Part shown: piece by piece, positions 7,540 to 17,172 of the stretch
Numbering within the stretch: position 1 is the stretch's first letter
Layout of the letters: each line of letters starts with the position of its first letter
Notes under the pieces: model-generated
Told to the model about the DNA's origin: nothing
What the model saw: only the letters and a program-made list of their open reading frames with translations
Databases searched by the model: none
Made by a program: the position numbers and the translations under genes
Assembly: GCA_016841825.1 (NCBI GenBank)
Contig: JAENYK010000023.1
Span: 1 to 49,565, forward strand
Length of the DNA stretch: 49,565 nt
DNA from: Halothermothrix sp.
Lineage (GTDB): Bacteria > Bacillota > Halanaerobiia > DY22613
Direction: 5' to 3'

Positions 7540-9510
7540 CTATTTCCGCAAAATCACTCTAAACTCTCCGGGCTGGAAATCTTCATCAATTACCTCTAAA
7601 GCTGAACTAATCAGCACCTCACCTGTTTCTGTTACATCCTTCCCCACACAATAATCCAGATTCACCAGACAGACTAATTCCTTCTCTTTATCCCGATAAC
7701 CAAATCTAATCACATCTGACTCTATCTCTCCATCCAGATAAAAAGCATTCCGCTCATTGAGCAGACTCCAGTACTCTTTCCGCAAACTCTGAGCCCGTCG
7801 CAGCAGAGTTAACATCTCTTTTGATCCCTCATTCAACCAGTGCATCTGATAACGATCAAAAAATGCCAGTCGCCCATAATACAGATCACTCTCCCCCAGC
7901 ATATATCGACCTTCTTCAGTATTATCCAGACCGAGATTCATTGGTTGACGCTCATACAGATCAAAACCATTGCTGATAAAGGGGATACTATTAGGTAGAA
8001 AATAATTCATCACGCCAACCAGACGACAGAACACTCTACCGCCATCCCGTGAAGCAGCACGTGGAGTGTCAGGAGTCTCTGCACAGGCAAAAGATGGGAT
8101 ACTCAGAGTTGGTAACTCTCTGAGTAACTTTTCCAGATTCTCCACATCCAGACGACCTTCACTGGACCAGGATTCTCCAATAATGCTATGATACCCTTTT
8201 TTACTGGCGATCTCATGGTTGGAGTTCTGCAAATCTTCAGAGATAAATTTAAAATCTGGATCAAACTCCAGAACTCTGGAGATGATCATTCTCTCTAGGT
8301 CTTCGGGAAGAGCATGGGCCATATCAATTCTTGCTCCATCTATCCCAAAATTCTCTTGATAATGTCTGATGATTCCGGACAGATACTTCCATAAATCCTG
8401 ATTAGGAACCTTACCCCGATACCAGTTAGTCTTGATGGAATCAAAGAACAGAAATGGAGGAGTGGTGTCATCAAAGAAACCTTCTCTAACTAGTGGTTCA
8501 TCCAGATATAATCGCAGAAATGTTATATCATCCCAACTGGGTTGCGGATCATTAATCCAGTCAGCATAAGCCGGTGCAGTTGTTAATCCATAACTTTCTT
8601 CTATAAGGTCGAGAATATTTTCCTCTTCATCCCGGAACTTAGCAGCCAAGCTATCCCAGAGATGAAGATCTAATTTGTTAGGAGCATAACTAAACATCTT
8701 AATATACTCCAAAGTTTCAGGTAAATAGTAGATCTTATGCAATCTCTCCGGAGTAGCTGCAACATGCACACCCAGACAGTCATATTCGGGAACCTGATAA
8801 TTGGGTAGTTGATCCTTTTTAATCCAGTAAAACCACTCCGGATGATCTTTGAGCAGATCATTATCTCTGGAGGCAGTTCTCAGTGGGAAATCAAAAATAA
8901 CCCTGATACCCAGAAGATGACAGGCTTCAATAAATGCCTTGAATTCCACCTCCATTGGGAATATTTCTCCGGGAAGATCTAACAGAGGATCATGCAAATC
9001 ATCATTCAGCTGATAAAAATTCTTGATAGCATAAAAAGAACCTAACTCACCTTTACCATACACATCTCCGGTCTTTAGGATTGGAAGTAAATATAAGATA
9101 TCAATTCCCAATCTCTTAATATGAGGTAACAATAATAATGTTTTTAAAAATGTACCTAACTCACTTACTTCTTCACCCCGCGCAACAATAGCTCGATCTC
9201 CATTGTGATCCCAACTACTGGCCGTTCGTACATCCAGACAGTAGATACTACCATTAGCTAACCAGTTTTCATCTCTGTTGGCAAAAGATAAAGGTAACAG
9301 ATAATCTTTAACTTCCGAACTAACCCTGGAATATAAATAATCCTGTACAAAATCTGTATAATATTCCACTGGATTAATGCAGATAACTCCCTCTTCTTCT
9401 CTCCGATAATCCCAGACTCCTGGTATCAGATATTCTTCTCCTAATGCATTCCCGGACAGTCTCCTTAATCTGTGCAATAGCAGATCCAAATTAGTACACG
9501 AACTCCCCAT
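7540..9510 (-). CDS. GH13 (alpha-amylase) family glycoside hydrolase / glucanotransferase
   Basis: 656 residues with no signal peptide, so the enzyme is cytoplasmic. GH13 signatures in order: LGIDILYLLPIL (barrel strand), LLGIRVIFDFPLR (region I), FGIDGARIDMAHALP with the catalytic nucleophile aspartate near residue 396 (region II), FKFISEDL with the general acid glutamate near residue 425 (region III), and CAETPDTPRAA where region IV lies. The TPD wording of region IV recalls maltosyltransferase-type GH13 enzymes more than classical amylases. Action on intracellular maltodextrin or glycogen is likely, but specificity is unknown. GGGAGGT lies seven bases before the ATG at 9510, so the upstream in-frame ATG is rejected. 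A LacI-type palindrome lies 60-80 bases upstream. Confidence 0.8.
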   Translation of the reverse strand: MGSSCTNLDLLLHRLRRLSGNALGEEYLIPGVWDYRREEEGVICINPVEYYTDFVQDYLYSRVSSEVKDYLLPLSFANRDENWLANGSIYCLDVRTASSWDHNGDRAIVARGEEVSELGTFLKTLLLLPHIKRLGIDILYLLPILKTGDVYGKGELGSFYAIKNFYQLNDDLHDPLLDLPGEIFPMEVEFKAFIEACHLLGIRVIFDFPLRTASRDNDLLKDHPEWFYWIKKDQLPNYQVPEYDCLGVHVAATPERLHKIYYLPETLEYIKMFSYAPNKLDLHLWDSLAAKFRDEEENILDLIEESYGLTTAPAYADWINDPQPSWDDITFLRLYLDEPLVREGFFDDTTPPFLFFDSIKTNWYRGKVPNQDLWKYLSGIIRHYQENFGIDGARIDMAHALPEDLERMIISRVLEFDPDFKFISEDLQNSNHEIASKKGYHSIIGESWSSEGRLDVENLEKLLRELPTLSIPSFACAETPDTPRAASRDGGRVFCRLVGVMNYFLPNSIPFISNGFDLYERQPMNLGLDNTEEGRYMLGESDLYYGRLAFFDRYQMHWLNEGSKEMLTLLRRAQSLRKEYWSLLNERNAFYLDGEIESDVIRFGYRDKEKELVCLVNLDYCVGKDVTETGEVLISSALEVIDEDFQPGEFRVILRK

Positions 9511-9571
9511 AAACCTACCTCCCATTTATCAACCCGTATCTCACGGTATAATTAAAATATCAATCTTATCA

Positions 9572-9593
9572 ATTGTGCCAACGTTTGCACAAT
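9572..9593. promoter_or_regulatory. LacI-family-type operator upstream of the GH13 gene
   Basis: ATTGTGCCAAC and GTTTGCACAAT form a 22-bp near-perfect palindrome around a central AACGTT. This is the half-site layout of LacI/GalR-family regulators, including CcpA-like and maltose regulators. It lies about 60 bases upstream of the GH13 start. The cognate regulator is not in the window. Confidence 0.65.
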
Positions 9594-9604
9594 TATCAAA
9601 AGTT

Positions 9605-9631
9605 AAAAAGGAGCCTGAAACACTCCTTTTT
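9605..9631. terminator. Bidirectional terminator between the membrane protein and GH13 genes
   Basis: AAAAAGGAG and CTCCTTTTT pair around a 9-base loop. Read leftwards it follows the 152-residue membrane protein gene by about 70 bases and precedes the GH13 operator. Confidence 0.7.
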
Positions 9632-9702
9632 CCTTATGTAACACCATACCAATTACATTATATACCACAAAAAAGGCATTGGCAACCCTCAAATAATTCA
9701 AT

Positions 9703-10161
9703 TCATTCAGACAAATAGTGCTCTGTTCGCATGATATACAATGCCAAAAAAGTATGGGCTGCTATCGCCAGTAAAAAGGTATATAAATAATTCCAATTAT
9801 AATTCCGCCACATGCCCAGGGCAACAAATCCAATCTGCATTACCACCGATCCGACAGCAAATAATAACACATAGGCTACTTTTGAGATAGCCGAATCATT
9901 CTTAGGAAAGTAATTGCCAAAGATGACTGTTGGAAAAAACCAGCCAATTATTGGTAATAATCCGATCCCATAAAACTGAATAGAACCAACTGTAGTCCAA
10001 TATTTTAGAACAGATGAAAATACCAAAAAAATACCTATAGCCAGAAGTATTCCACCGACTAAACCATAGACAAACAATTCTTTAATCCGTTCGAACGGTA
10101 CAACTATTAGCATAGCTATGAGTAAAACTATATCTAATCCCATCCATAGAACTAATTGCAT
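9703..10161 (-). CDS. Small multi-pass membrane protein, unrecognised
   Basis: 152 residues with about five hydrophobic segments (approximately residues 3-21, 29-50, 61-80, 90-112, 122-145) and no catalytic motif. The end RTEHYLSE is polar. Its size and layout resemble the uncharacterised small membrane proteins common in spore-forming and related Bacillota. GGAGGTGGGAG immediately precedes the ATG. It is monocistronic, between coaD and the GH13 gene, and its neighbours give no clue to function. Confidence 0.7.
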   Translation of the reverse strand: MQLVLWMGLDIVLLIAMLIVVPFERIKELFVYGLVGGILLAIGIFLVFSSVLKYWTTVGSIQFYGIGLLPIIGWFFPTVIFGNYFPKNDSAISKVAYVLLFAVGSVVMQIGFVALGMWRNYNWNYLYTFLLAIAAHTFLALYIMRTEHYLSE

Positions 10162-10232
10162 TCTCCCACCTCCATATCAGTTAATCCTATTTTGTGATAA
10201 CTGGAGGTTAAATATGCTAGGTTAATTCCGAT

Positions 10233-10739
10233 TTACTTCAATCTTTTCTCTTTAATCTCTTTAATTCTGTGGAACATCTTTGCTTCAACATAGGGAGGAA
10301 CCAAACCTCGAATGCAGCCACCAAAAAGAGCTGCTTCTTTGACAAGACTGGAACTTAAAAAAGCATGTTCATTACTACTCATTAGAATCAAAGTCTCAAT
10401 CTCGGGAGCCATCTTCTTATTAATAGATGCTTTTTGGAACTCACCTTCAAAATCAGAAACCGCCCGTATTCCCCGAATTATTACTTTGGCCTTTTTTTGC
10501 TTTACATAATCAATTAATAATCCTTCAAATGCATCTACTGATACATTAGAAAAATCTTTAACAGCTTCTTCTAGCATTTTCACCCTTTCCTCCATAGAAA
10601 ACAATGGTTCTTTAAATGGATTACAAAATACAGCAACAATCACATTTTCAAAAATCTTACTACTTCGCTCAATAATATCCAAATGTCCATTGGTTATGGG
10701 GTCAAAACTCCCCGCATAAATTGCAACCTGTTCTGTCAT
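10233..10739 (-). CDS. coaD: Pantetheine-phosphate adenylyltransferase
   Basis: 168 residues, the usual CoaD length. The enzyme adenylylates 4'-phosphopantetheine to dephospho-CoA, the fourth step of CoA synthesis. It shows the nucleotidyltransferase motif AGSFDPITNGHLDII (TxGH-type, residues 9-23), IRGIRAVSDFEGEFQ with the conserved RG-R, and SSSLVKEAALFGG at the C-terminal ISS-x-VRE position. The gene follows rsmD with only two bases between stop and start, the conserved Firmicutes arrangement, so the two are cotranscribed. Confidence 0.96.
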   Translation of the reverse strand: MTEQVAIYAGSFDPITNGHLDIIERSSKIFENVIVAVFCNPFKEPLFSMEERVKMLEEAVKDFSNVSVDAFEGLLIDYVKQKKAKVIIRGIRAVSDFEGEFQKASINKKMAPEIETLILMSSNEHAFLSSSLVKEAALFGGCIRGLVPPYVEAKMFHRIKEIKEKRLK

Positions 10740-10741
10740 AT

Positions 10742-11296
10742 CTAGTTCCCCTCTCTCTTAATTCCAAAAAATGTTAGATTACTCTCGCCATAAGTCTTGG
10801 TCTTCAATAGTTCAAATAATTCGCATGCTGTAGATAACAGTTGGATATTATGTTCACAAACTAATACTCCTTCTGAAGACAGCAAATTATGTTCAAATAT
10901 CAACTCCAATGTCCTGTGATACAACTCTTCTTCAGCATAAGGTGGGTCTATATAGATTAGGTTAAAACTATTCGCTAATCTGGGTAACACCCGCAGCACA
11001 TCTCCGGCGATGACCTCAGCCCTGTCTATAAATCCAGTCATCCTTAGATTTTCTTTGATAATTCTTACATGATTTGAATCCTCTTCGACAAAAGTCACTC
11101 TCTTAACTCCACGACTTATAGCTTCAATACCAATACCACCAAATCCTGCAAATAAATCCAAAAACTCCGCTTCTGGGAGATAATTCATTATAATATTGAA
11201 CAGAGCTTCTTTAACCCTATCGCTTGTAGGCCTGGCCTTTTGACCTTTACCACTCTTTAATTTACGACCTTTGGCCTCACCAGATATTACCCGCAT
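10742..11296 (-). CDS. rsmD: 16S rRNA (guanine(966)-N(2))-methyltransferase
   Basis: 184 residues. The protein begins MRVISGEAKGRKLK as RsmD proteins do, followed by RPTSDRVKEALFNI, the SAM-binding segment FLDLFAGFGGIGIEAISRG, and the catalytic motif IYIDPPY (an NPPY-type motif). It methylates N2 of G966 of 16S rRNA in the small-subunit head. The start follows a GGAGGG-type site. It sits immediately before coaD, as in many Bacillota, with about 230 bases separating it from recG. Confidence 0.95.
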   Translation of the reverse strand: MRVISGEAKGRKLKSGKGQKARPTSDRVKEALFNIIMNYLPEAEFLDLFAGFGGIGIEAISRGVKRVTFVEEDSNHVRIIKENLRMTGFIDRAEVIAGDVLRVLPRLANSFNLIYIDPPYAEEELYHRTLELIFEHNLLSSEGVLVCEHNIQLLSTACELFELLKTKTYGESNLTFFGIKREGN

Positions 11297-11526
11297 CTAA
11301 AAACCCTCCTTAAAGTCCATAGAGAACTATGTCAGCACATCATTTAGAAATGTCAGTAAAAAGCCCATTCTTAATGCATACTTTTCAAATAACGTGTTAA
11401 ACTATAGGCAGTAAGAAATCGTTGAAGTAGTTGAAGTCCTCCCCATTAACTCTTCCTCCGATTTCTCCTCTCCCTTAGAAATTGGTGATCGCGGATCGCC
11501 AATTTCTATTATTTTTCCATATATTA

Positions 11527-14025
11527 TTATTCTTCAGCAAAAAAGCTTCCTTTGAATCGCATTCTGAGGATTTTTTGCAACAATTGTGAACCAATCAATT
11601 CAGGTGTCTGTTTGAGCATCTCCTGTACTTCTTCCCGCACTACCTCTAATACTTCCCAATCTCGAATCAAATTAGCAATTTTAAATTCGGGAAGTCCATG
11701 CTGTCTGGTTCCAAAAAACTCTCCAGGACCTCTAATTGCCAGATCTTCTTCGGCAATCTTAAATCCATCATTAGTCTCAACCATGACTTCCAAACGTCTT
11801 TCACCCTCGGGTGTAGTCGCATCTCCAATAAGAATACAATAAGATTGAGCTTGTCCACGTCCAACCCGTCCCCGTAATTGGTGGAGTTGAGCCAATCCGA
11901 ACCTCTGAGCATCCTCAATAATCATAATGCTAGCATTGGGCACATCTACCCCAACCTCAATTACTGTAGTCGCGACCAGAATATCAATTTTTCCATCCCG
12001 AAAATTTCGCATCAGTTGATCCCGTTCATCCCGGGGAGTCTGACCAGTCAATAGAGCCACCTGATACTCATAAAAAACCTCTTCAGTCAGATATTCAGCC
12101 ATTTGAGTCGCTGACTCTACATCTATAACTTCTGATTCTTCGATCAGTGGGCAGACCACATAGGCCTGTTTACCCTGATCTAACTGTTCTTTGACAAAAG
12201 AGTAAATCTTATCTCTGGTCTCAGATCCCCGCCAGGCAGTAATAATAGGTTTTCTCCCGGGAGGTAGCTGATCAATAACCGACAGATCTAGATCACCATA
12301 GATGGTCAGAGCCATCGATCGGGGAATTGGAGTAGCAGTCATAACCAATACATGCGGATGTAACCCTTTCTTTCTTAACAATTCCCGCTGTTCCACTCCA
12401 AAACGGTGCTGTTCATCAATAACGACAACACCTAATTTGTCAAATTGAACTTCTTCCTGAATCAGAGCATGTGTCCCAATGACCAGATGGATCTCTCCCG
12501 ATTGCAAAGCCAACAACTTCTCTTCTCTACTTTTCTTCTTCATACTCCCTGTCAAGAGTTCTACTCTGAGATCTAAAGTTTCAAACCAATTTTTTATCGA
12601 CAAATAATGCTGTTCAGCCAATATCTCTGTGGGAGCCATTAGTGCTCCTTGCAGACCATTCTCTATTCCCTTGATCAAAGTCATGGCGGCTACCACAGTC
12701 TTACCTGAACCTACATCACCCTGGAGTAACCGATACATAGGTTTCTTCTTCTCCATATCCTGACTAATCTCATGCCAGACACGGCTTTGAGCTTCTGTCA
12801 GTTTATAGGGCAAAAAATTTAAAAAAGCTTGCAGTATTTCCCGATCATCCCGACAGAGATAACCAGATGCTTCAAATCTGACTGTATTCCTTTTGACTAG
12901 TATTCCCAGCTGTAATAAAAAGAAATCTTCAAAGATTAATCTCCGTTTTGCTTCATCCAATAAAGCTCTATTCTCTGGAAAATGAATGGCTCTTAAAGTG
13001 GCATCTATACCCAAAAGTCCAAACTTTCTACGAAAAACCTCCGGAATCAATTCAGGCATCTGATACAAATATTCATCTAAAGCATTTTTAGTCATCTCTC
13101 TGACGACTTTCTGACTCAAACCCTCAGTTAGAGGATAAATGGGAACAATTCTCCGAGTATGCACATATTCATCAGATTCCAGATTCTCATAAATTGGGTT
13201 GTTTAACTCAATCTTTCGATATCGGTTATAATTCTTCTGATTCATTTTACCGCTAAAAATCACCTTATCACCATTCTTAAACTGATTTTTGATGTAAGGT
13301 TGATTAAACCAAACCCCAAAAGCCAGTCCAGAATCATCGTGAATTCCAACTTTGACGATCTTCATCCCCCGTCTGGGACTGTTCTCCTGAATCGAGACAA
13401 CTTGACCCTCAATAGTAACTTCTCCTTCAATGTTCTTGACTTCTGCAATGGGTAGAACTTCTGAACGATCTGAGTACTCTCTGGGTAGATAATATAACAT
13501 ATCCATAACATTCGTCACATTCAGCCGTTCCATGATTTTCGCCCTTTTGGGACCTATACCTTTGATATATTGAACAGACTTATCTAATACCCGTAAATTA
13601 TCTAATAACTGTTGATCCAGAGATTTCTTTTCTGGAATATCTTGGTTCTCTGAAGATTCAACCTGGGACAAATTATCCCCGGATTTATTTGCATTGTTAT
13701 CGTCATTTGACTCCTCAATGCTTCCCATTCCTGCAGCCTCTTTATCCAACAATTGAATTAGAGGAATAGCCTGCCTAATGCACTCCTGACGTTCATCTGG
13801 ACCTATAGTTCTATAGGTCCTAAATAACTGTTTTAAATCATCAACAGCCTTTAATACATCTGTTGGATCAATAATTTCCGCACCTGTCTGAACTTTGATC
13901 TGAAGTTGATCTAAATGGCTTAAGATATATTTATCAAAACCACCAAAGACTGAGGTGTTCAAAAAGCCTGATTTAACCTCAGCTTTGAAGGGGCGTTTTA
14001 ACTTTTCAATTATCTCTTTTAACAT
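11527..14025 (-). CDS. recG: ATP-dependent DNA helicase RecG
   Basis: 832 residues, longer than the about 680 of typical RecG. Roughly 150 extra N-terminal residues include a very acidic, asparagine-rich linker (about residues 110-140). A helical N-terminal extension is also known from Thermotoga RecG. The core is canonical: YIKGIGPKRAKIMERL, the wedge OB domain, Walker A (LLQGDVGSGKTVVAA), Walker B DEQH (VIDEQHRFG), motif III (MTATPIPRS) and motif VI (QLRGRVGRG). RecG remodels stalled forks and Holliday junctions. GAAAGGGGAG precedes the ATG at 14025, so the ten upstream codons are leader. Confidence 0.96.
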   Translation of the reverse strand: MLKEIIEKLKRPFKAEVKSGFLNTSVFGGFDKYILSHLDQLQIKVQTGAEIIDPTDVLKAVDDLKQLFRTYRTIGPDERQECIRQAIPLIQLLDKEAAGMGSIEESNDDNNANKSGDNLSQVESSENQDIPEKKSLDQQLLDNLRVLDKSVQYIKGIGPKRAKIMERLNVTNVMDMLYYLPREYSDRSEVLPIAEVKNIEGEVTIEGQVVSIQENSPRRGMKIVKVGIHDDSGLAFGVWFNQPYIKNQFKNGDKVIFSGKMNQKNYNRYRKIELNNPIYENLESDEYVHTRRIVPIYPLTEGLSQKVVREMTKNALDEYLYQMPELIPEVFRRKFGLLGIDATLRAIHFPENRALLDEAKRRLIFEDFFLLQLGILVKRNTVRFEASGYLCRDDREILQAFLNFLPYKLTEAQSRVWHEISQDMEKKKPMYRLLQGDVGSGKTVVAAMTLIKGIENGLQGALMAPTEILAEQHYLSIKNWFETLDLRVELLTGSMKKKSREEKLLALQSGEIHLVIGTHALIQEEVQFDKLGVVVIDEQHRFGVEQRELLRKKGLHPHVLVMTATPIPRSMALTIYGDLDLSVIDQLPPGRKPIITAWRGSETRDKIYSFVKEQLDQGKQAYVVCPLIEESEVIDVESATQMAEYLTEEVFYEYQVALLTGQTPRDERDQLMRNFRDGKIDILVATTVIEVGVDVPNASIMIIEDAQRFGLAQLHQLRGRVGRGQAQSYCILIGDATTPEGERRLEVMVETNDGFKIAEEDLAIRGPGEFFGTRQHGLPEFKIANLIRDWEVLEVVREEVQEMLKQTPELIGSQLLQKILRMRFKGSFFAEE

Positions 14026-14078
14026 ACTTAACTCCCCTTTCTCAAACCTATTCAATCTAATTCAGCAATAATCACAAA

Positions 14079-14122
14079 AAAGACATATGTCAGTGTTATG
14101 GTATCCCTTGACATATGTCTTT
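14079..14122 (-). terminator. Terminator between degV and recG
   Basis: AAAGACATATGTCA and TGACATATGTCTTT form a perfect 14-bp stem, followed on the minus strand by TTTTTTG. It lies just after the DegV stop, so recG is transcribed largely separately. Confidence 0.85.
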
Positions 14123-14127
14123 CATTA

Positions 14128-14988
14128 TTATGATGTCTTTTTATGAAAGATCACTGCTAAAACTCCTGGACCTATATGTGTCCCAATCAGGGGTCCTACT
14201 TGAGTAATTATAATATCTCTAATGCCATATTCAGCTTTAATCCGTTCAGCCAGGTTATCAGCTTCTTGATGATTATCTGTGTGCAAAACAGCAAGATTAA
14301 TCTTATCTTTGCCACCAAATTGCTTAATAGCCTTTTGAACTAATTCCATTAAACGTTGAAAAACTCGCTTTTTACCTCTGATCTTCTCAAAAGGAGCAAC
14401 TATACCATCTTCTATAGTTAATAAAGGTATGATATTTAATAGCCCGCCTAAAAAGGCTGTAGCTTTACCAATACGACCACCTTTAACCAGATAATCCAGA
14501 CTGGGAACCGATAAATATACTTTAACAGTATCTTTCACCTCTTGTATCCGTGCCAACACCTCATCAATCTCCGCCCCTTCCTCAATAGCCTTAGCCGCCT
14601 CAATTACCTGAAATCCATAACCCAGAGCAGCATTCCTGGAATCAATACAGATAACCTGAGCATTATCAACCTCTAAGGAAGCTAAACGCGCAGAATTGAA
14701 GGTTCCGCTTAATGGTGAAGATAGATGAATTGAAAGAATTATATCTGCTTCTTTCGCCAGTTTTTCATATGCTTCTTTAAATTCGATAGGTGTAATCTGA
14801 GAAGTTGTCGGAAATCCGCCGAACTCCTTCAATTTGGGATAAAATAGATCAGTGTTTATGTCTATCCCATCCCGAAACATCTCATCTCCAAAATAGATCG
14901 GAAAAGGTAAAACAGTAATATTATAGCGTTCGAGAATCTCCCGGGGAATATCTGTTGCACTATCTACTACTATCTTAATCTTAGCCAT
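14128..14988 (-). CDS. DegV family fatty-acid-binding protein
   Basis: 286 residues, the standard DegV/FakB length. Motifs are IVVDSATDIP at the start, FPTTSQITP, HLSSPLSGTF, the SLDYLVKGGRIGKA segment, and VGPLIGTHIGPG near the C-terminus. DegV (FakB) proteins bind a fatty acid and present it to the kinase FakA for phosphorylation. It lies 19 bases downstream of the fakA-like gene in the same orientation, which supports a FakA-FakB pair feeding host or exogenous fatty acids into phospholipids. Confidence 0.93.
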   Translation of the reverse strand: MAKIKIVVDSATDIPREILERYNITVLPFPIYFGDEMFRDGIDINTDLFYPKLKEFGGFPTTSQITPIEFKEAYEKLAKEADIILSIHLSSPLSGTFNSARLASLEVDNAQVICIDSRNAALGYGFQVIEAAKAIEEGAEIDEVLARIQEVKDTVKVYLSVPSLDYLVKGGRIGKATAFLGGLLNIIPLLTIEDGIVAPFEKIRGKKRVFQRLMELVQKAIKQFGGKDKINLAVLHTDNHQEADNLAERIKAEYGIRDIIITQVGPLIGTHIGPGVLAVIFHKKTS

Positions 14989-15007
14989 TCATACACCTCC
15001 ATATTTA

Positions 15008-16669
15008 CTATTCAACAGAGAAGATATAATCATATAGCGGTTGGCCTCCATAATATAACTCAATATCTAAATCTGCAAATTTATCTTCTAAAAGAGCTTT
15101 TAACTCTTCTGCCTGCTCCTCACTAATGTCGGAACCATAATATACTGTGATTAAATAATCATCTTCAGTAATCATTTTAGATAAAAGCTCATGCGCAGTA
15201 TTCTGACTATCCCTACCTACTACCTGAATATCTCCATCATATAATCCTAAACAATTTCCAGATTTAATCTCCATTCCATTAACCCGGGAATCCCGAACTG
15301 CATGAGTAATCTCTCCCGTCTTCACCTCATCTAAACCATGAATCATAATCTCTGCATTATCATTAAAATTAACCTCGGGATTAAGCTTCATCAATGAACC
15401 AATTCCCTGCGGAATGGAACGGCTGGGTATAACTATTATCTCCTTCTTGCTGATATTCTTAACCTGTTCAGCAGCAAAAATTATATTTTTATTATTGGGT
15501 AATATTATCACATGTTCAGAGTTAATCTTCTCTACAGCTTCGACCAGATCCTGGGTACTGGGGTTCATGGACTGTCCCCCCCGAACTACCTGATCCACAC
15601 CTAAACTTTCAAAAATCTCTGCCAGACCTTCGCCAGCAGCAACAGATACTATTCCAAAAGGCTTCTTCGGTGTGACAATAACAGATTCTCTAGCCATCTT
15701 CTCTTCACGCTGTTGAGTCTGTTCTACCATATTCTCAATCTTTATCTTAATTAATGAACCATGAGTCAAAGCGTAATCAAGAACCAAACCTGGATTATTG
15801 GTATGCACATGAACTTTAACCAAATCTTTACTCCCTACCACTAATAAGGAATCTCCAAACCCTTCTAAATGTTCTCTTATTTTATCAATTGGGGCATTCT
15901 CTCCGACAATCATAAATTCAGTACAGTATTGAAATTCAATATTCTCATGCGAGATACCCTCTGGTTGCGCTCTCTGAATATCTTCAGATTTCTTATTCTC
16001 GATAACTTTTAGATCAGATTCTACCGGTTGGCCTTTCAGCACCCGTAAAATCCCTTCTAACAGAAACAGATATCCTTGTCCACCAGCATCAACAACATTA
16101 GCTTCCTTCAAAACCGGAAGCAGCTCAGGAGTCTTCTTTAAAGCGATCTCCCCTTCTTTGATAGCTGTTTCCAATACTTGAATAACATCCTCAGAGGTCT
16201 TAGCTTTCTCAACTGCTCCAACTCCAACATATCGGGCAACAGTCAAAATAGTTCCCTCAACTGGTTTCATAACAGCTTTGTAGGCCATATCGGAGGCAGA
16301 TTTTAAAGCATTAGCCAGATCACTGGCTGTCATAATCCTTTTTCCACGCAGTCCTTTAGCAATCCCACGGAATAATTGGGATAAAATAACCCCAGAATTG
16401 CCTCTGGCTCCCATCAAAGCACCTTCCTGTAAAGCATCAGCAATATCGCTGACATAATCAGATTCAGTACTCTGAACCTCCTTGGCTGCATTTAAGACAG
16501 TCAAATACATATTGGTTCCAGTGTCCCCATCTGGCACGGGGAATACATTTAGAGAATCAACGTAATCTTTATGTTCATTTAACCAGCAAGTTGCGGCTAA
16601 AATCATTTTCTTAAATTCCCTGGAACCTAATTGCTTGATCGTCTGTTTTGAAGTATTAGTATGTAGCAC
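15008..16669 (-). CDS. fakA: DAK2-domain fatty acid kinase FakA (YloV)
   Basis: 553 residues with the YloV/FakA domain order: an N-terminal DhaL-like ATP-binding domain (NVFPVPDGDTGTNMYLTV, GARGNSGVILSQLFRG, DAGGQGYLFLLEG), a middle domain and a C-terminal EDD/DegV-like domain. The kinase phosphorylates the carboxylate of a fatty acid held by a FakB/DegV protein, and the next gene encodes one. The start is a GTG overlapping the end of the asp23 gene by 14 bases, implying translational coupling. Confidence 0.93.
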   Translation of the reverse strand: MLHTNTSKQTIKQLGSREFKKMILAATCWLNEHKDYVDSLNVFPVPDGDTGTNMYLTVLNAAKEVQSTESDYVSDIADALQEGALMGARGNSGVILSQLFRGIAKGLRGKRIMTASDLANALKSASDMAYKAVMKPVEGTILTVARYVGVGAVEKAKTSEDVIQVLETAIKEGEIALKKTPELLPVLKEANVVDAGGQGYLFLLEGILRVLKGQPVESDLKVIENKKSEDIQRAQPEGISHENIEFQYCTEFMIVGENAPIDKIREHLEGFGDSLLVVGSKDLVKVHVHTNNPGLVLDYALTHGSLIKIKIENMVEQTQQREEKMARESVIVTPKKPFGIVSVAAGEGLAEIFESLGVDQVVRGGQSMNPSTQDLVEAVEKINSEHVIILPNNKNIIFAAEQVKNISKKEIIVIPSRSIPQGIGSLMKLNPEVNFNDNAEIMIHGLDEVKTGEITHAVRDSRVNGMEIKSGNCLGLYDGDIQVVGRDSQNTAHELLSKMITEDDYLITVYYGSDISEEQAEELKALLEDKFADLDIELYYGGQPLYDYIFSVE

Positions 16670-17018
16670 CTATCCTCACTCCCTGAACATTAATATTTAC
16701 TTTAGAAGGTCTTACTCCTGTCATCTTCTCTACAGTATAACTAACTTTATCAATAACATTGTTAGCAACTTCAGTAATGTTGATACCGTACTCAACAATG
16801 ATGAACAGTTCAATAATTACTTCCTCCTCTTCGATCTTAACTGCAACTCCTTTGCTCAAACTCTCACGCCCAAGAAGTTCTGCTAGACCGTCTTGTAATT
16901 TTTGCGAAGCCATTCCGACCAGGCCATAGCATTCCATGGCTGCAAGCCCTGATACTATAGCTATTACTTCGCGGGAAATGCTAATTTTACCAAAACTATT
17001 GCTAAACTCTTGCCCCAT
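16656..17018 (-). CDS. Asp23/Gls24 family envelope stress response protein (YloU)
   Basis: 120 residues. FGKISISREVIAIVSGLAAM and ECYGLVGMA form the typical N-terminal half, followed by GVAVKIEEEEVIIELFIIV and a conserved ending (VNINVQGV). Family members are small soluble proteins linked to envelope stress. This position, divergent from rpmB and directly before fakA, is the conserved yloU-yloV arrangement of Bacillota. Confidence 0.94.
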   Translation of the reverse strand: MGQEFSNSFGKISISREVIAIVSGLAAMECYGLVGMASQKLQDGLAELLGRESLSKGVAVKIEEEEVIIELFIIVEYGINITEVANNVIDKVSYTVEKMTGVRPSKVNINVQGVRIGATY

Positions 17019-17172
17019 TATATACCCTCCTTAAGCTTATAATCTACTTTTAAAATATTCATATTTAGCGAAAATTATTATTAACTGTTCTGAACATTAT
17101 TGCTCCCCTAAGACTTATTCAACATTTTTTTCTTAAAATCCTGCTTTGTATTCAATAAAATACGAATTTCCC

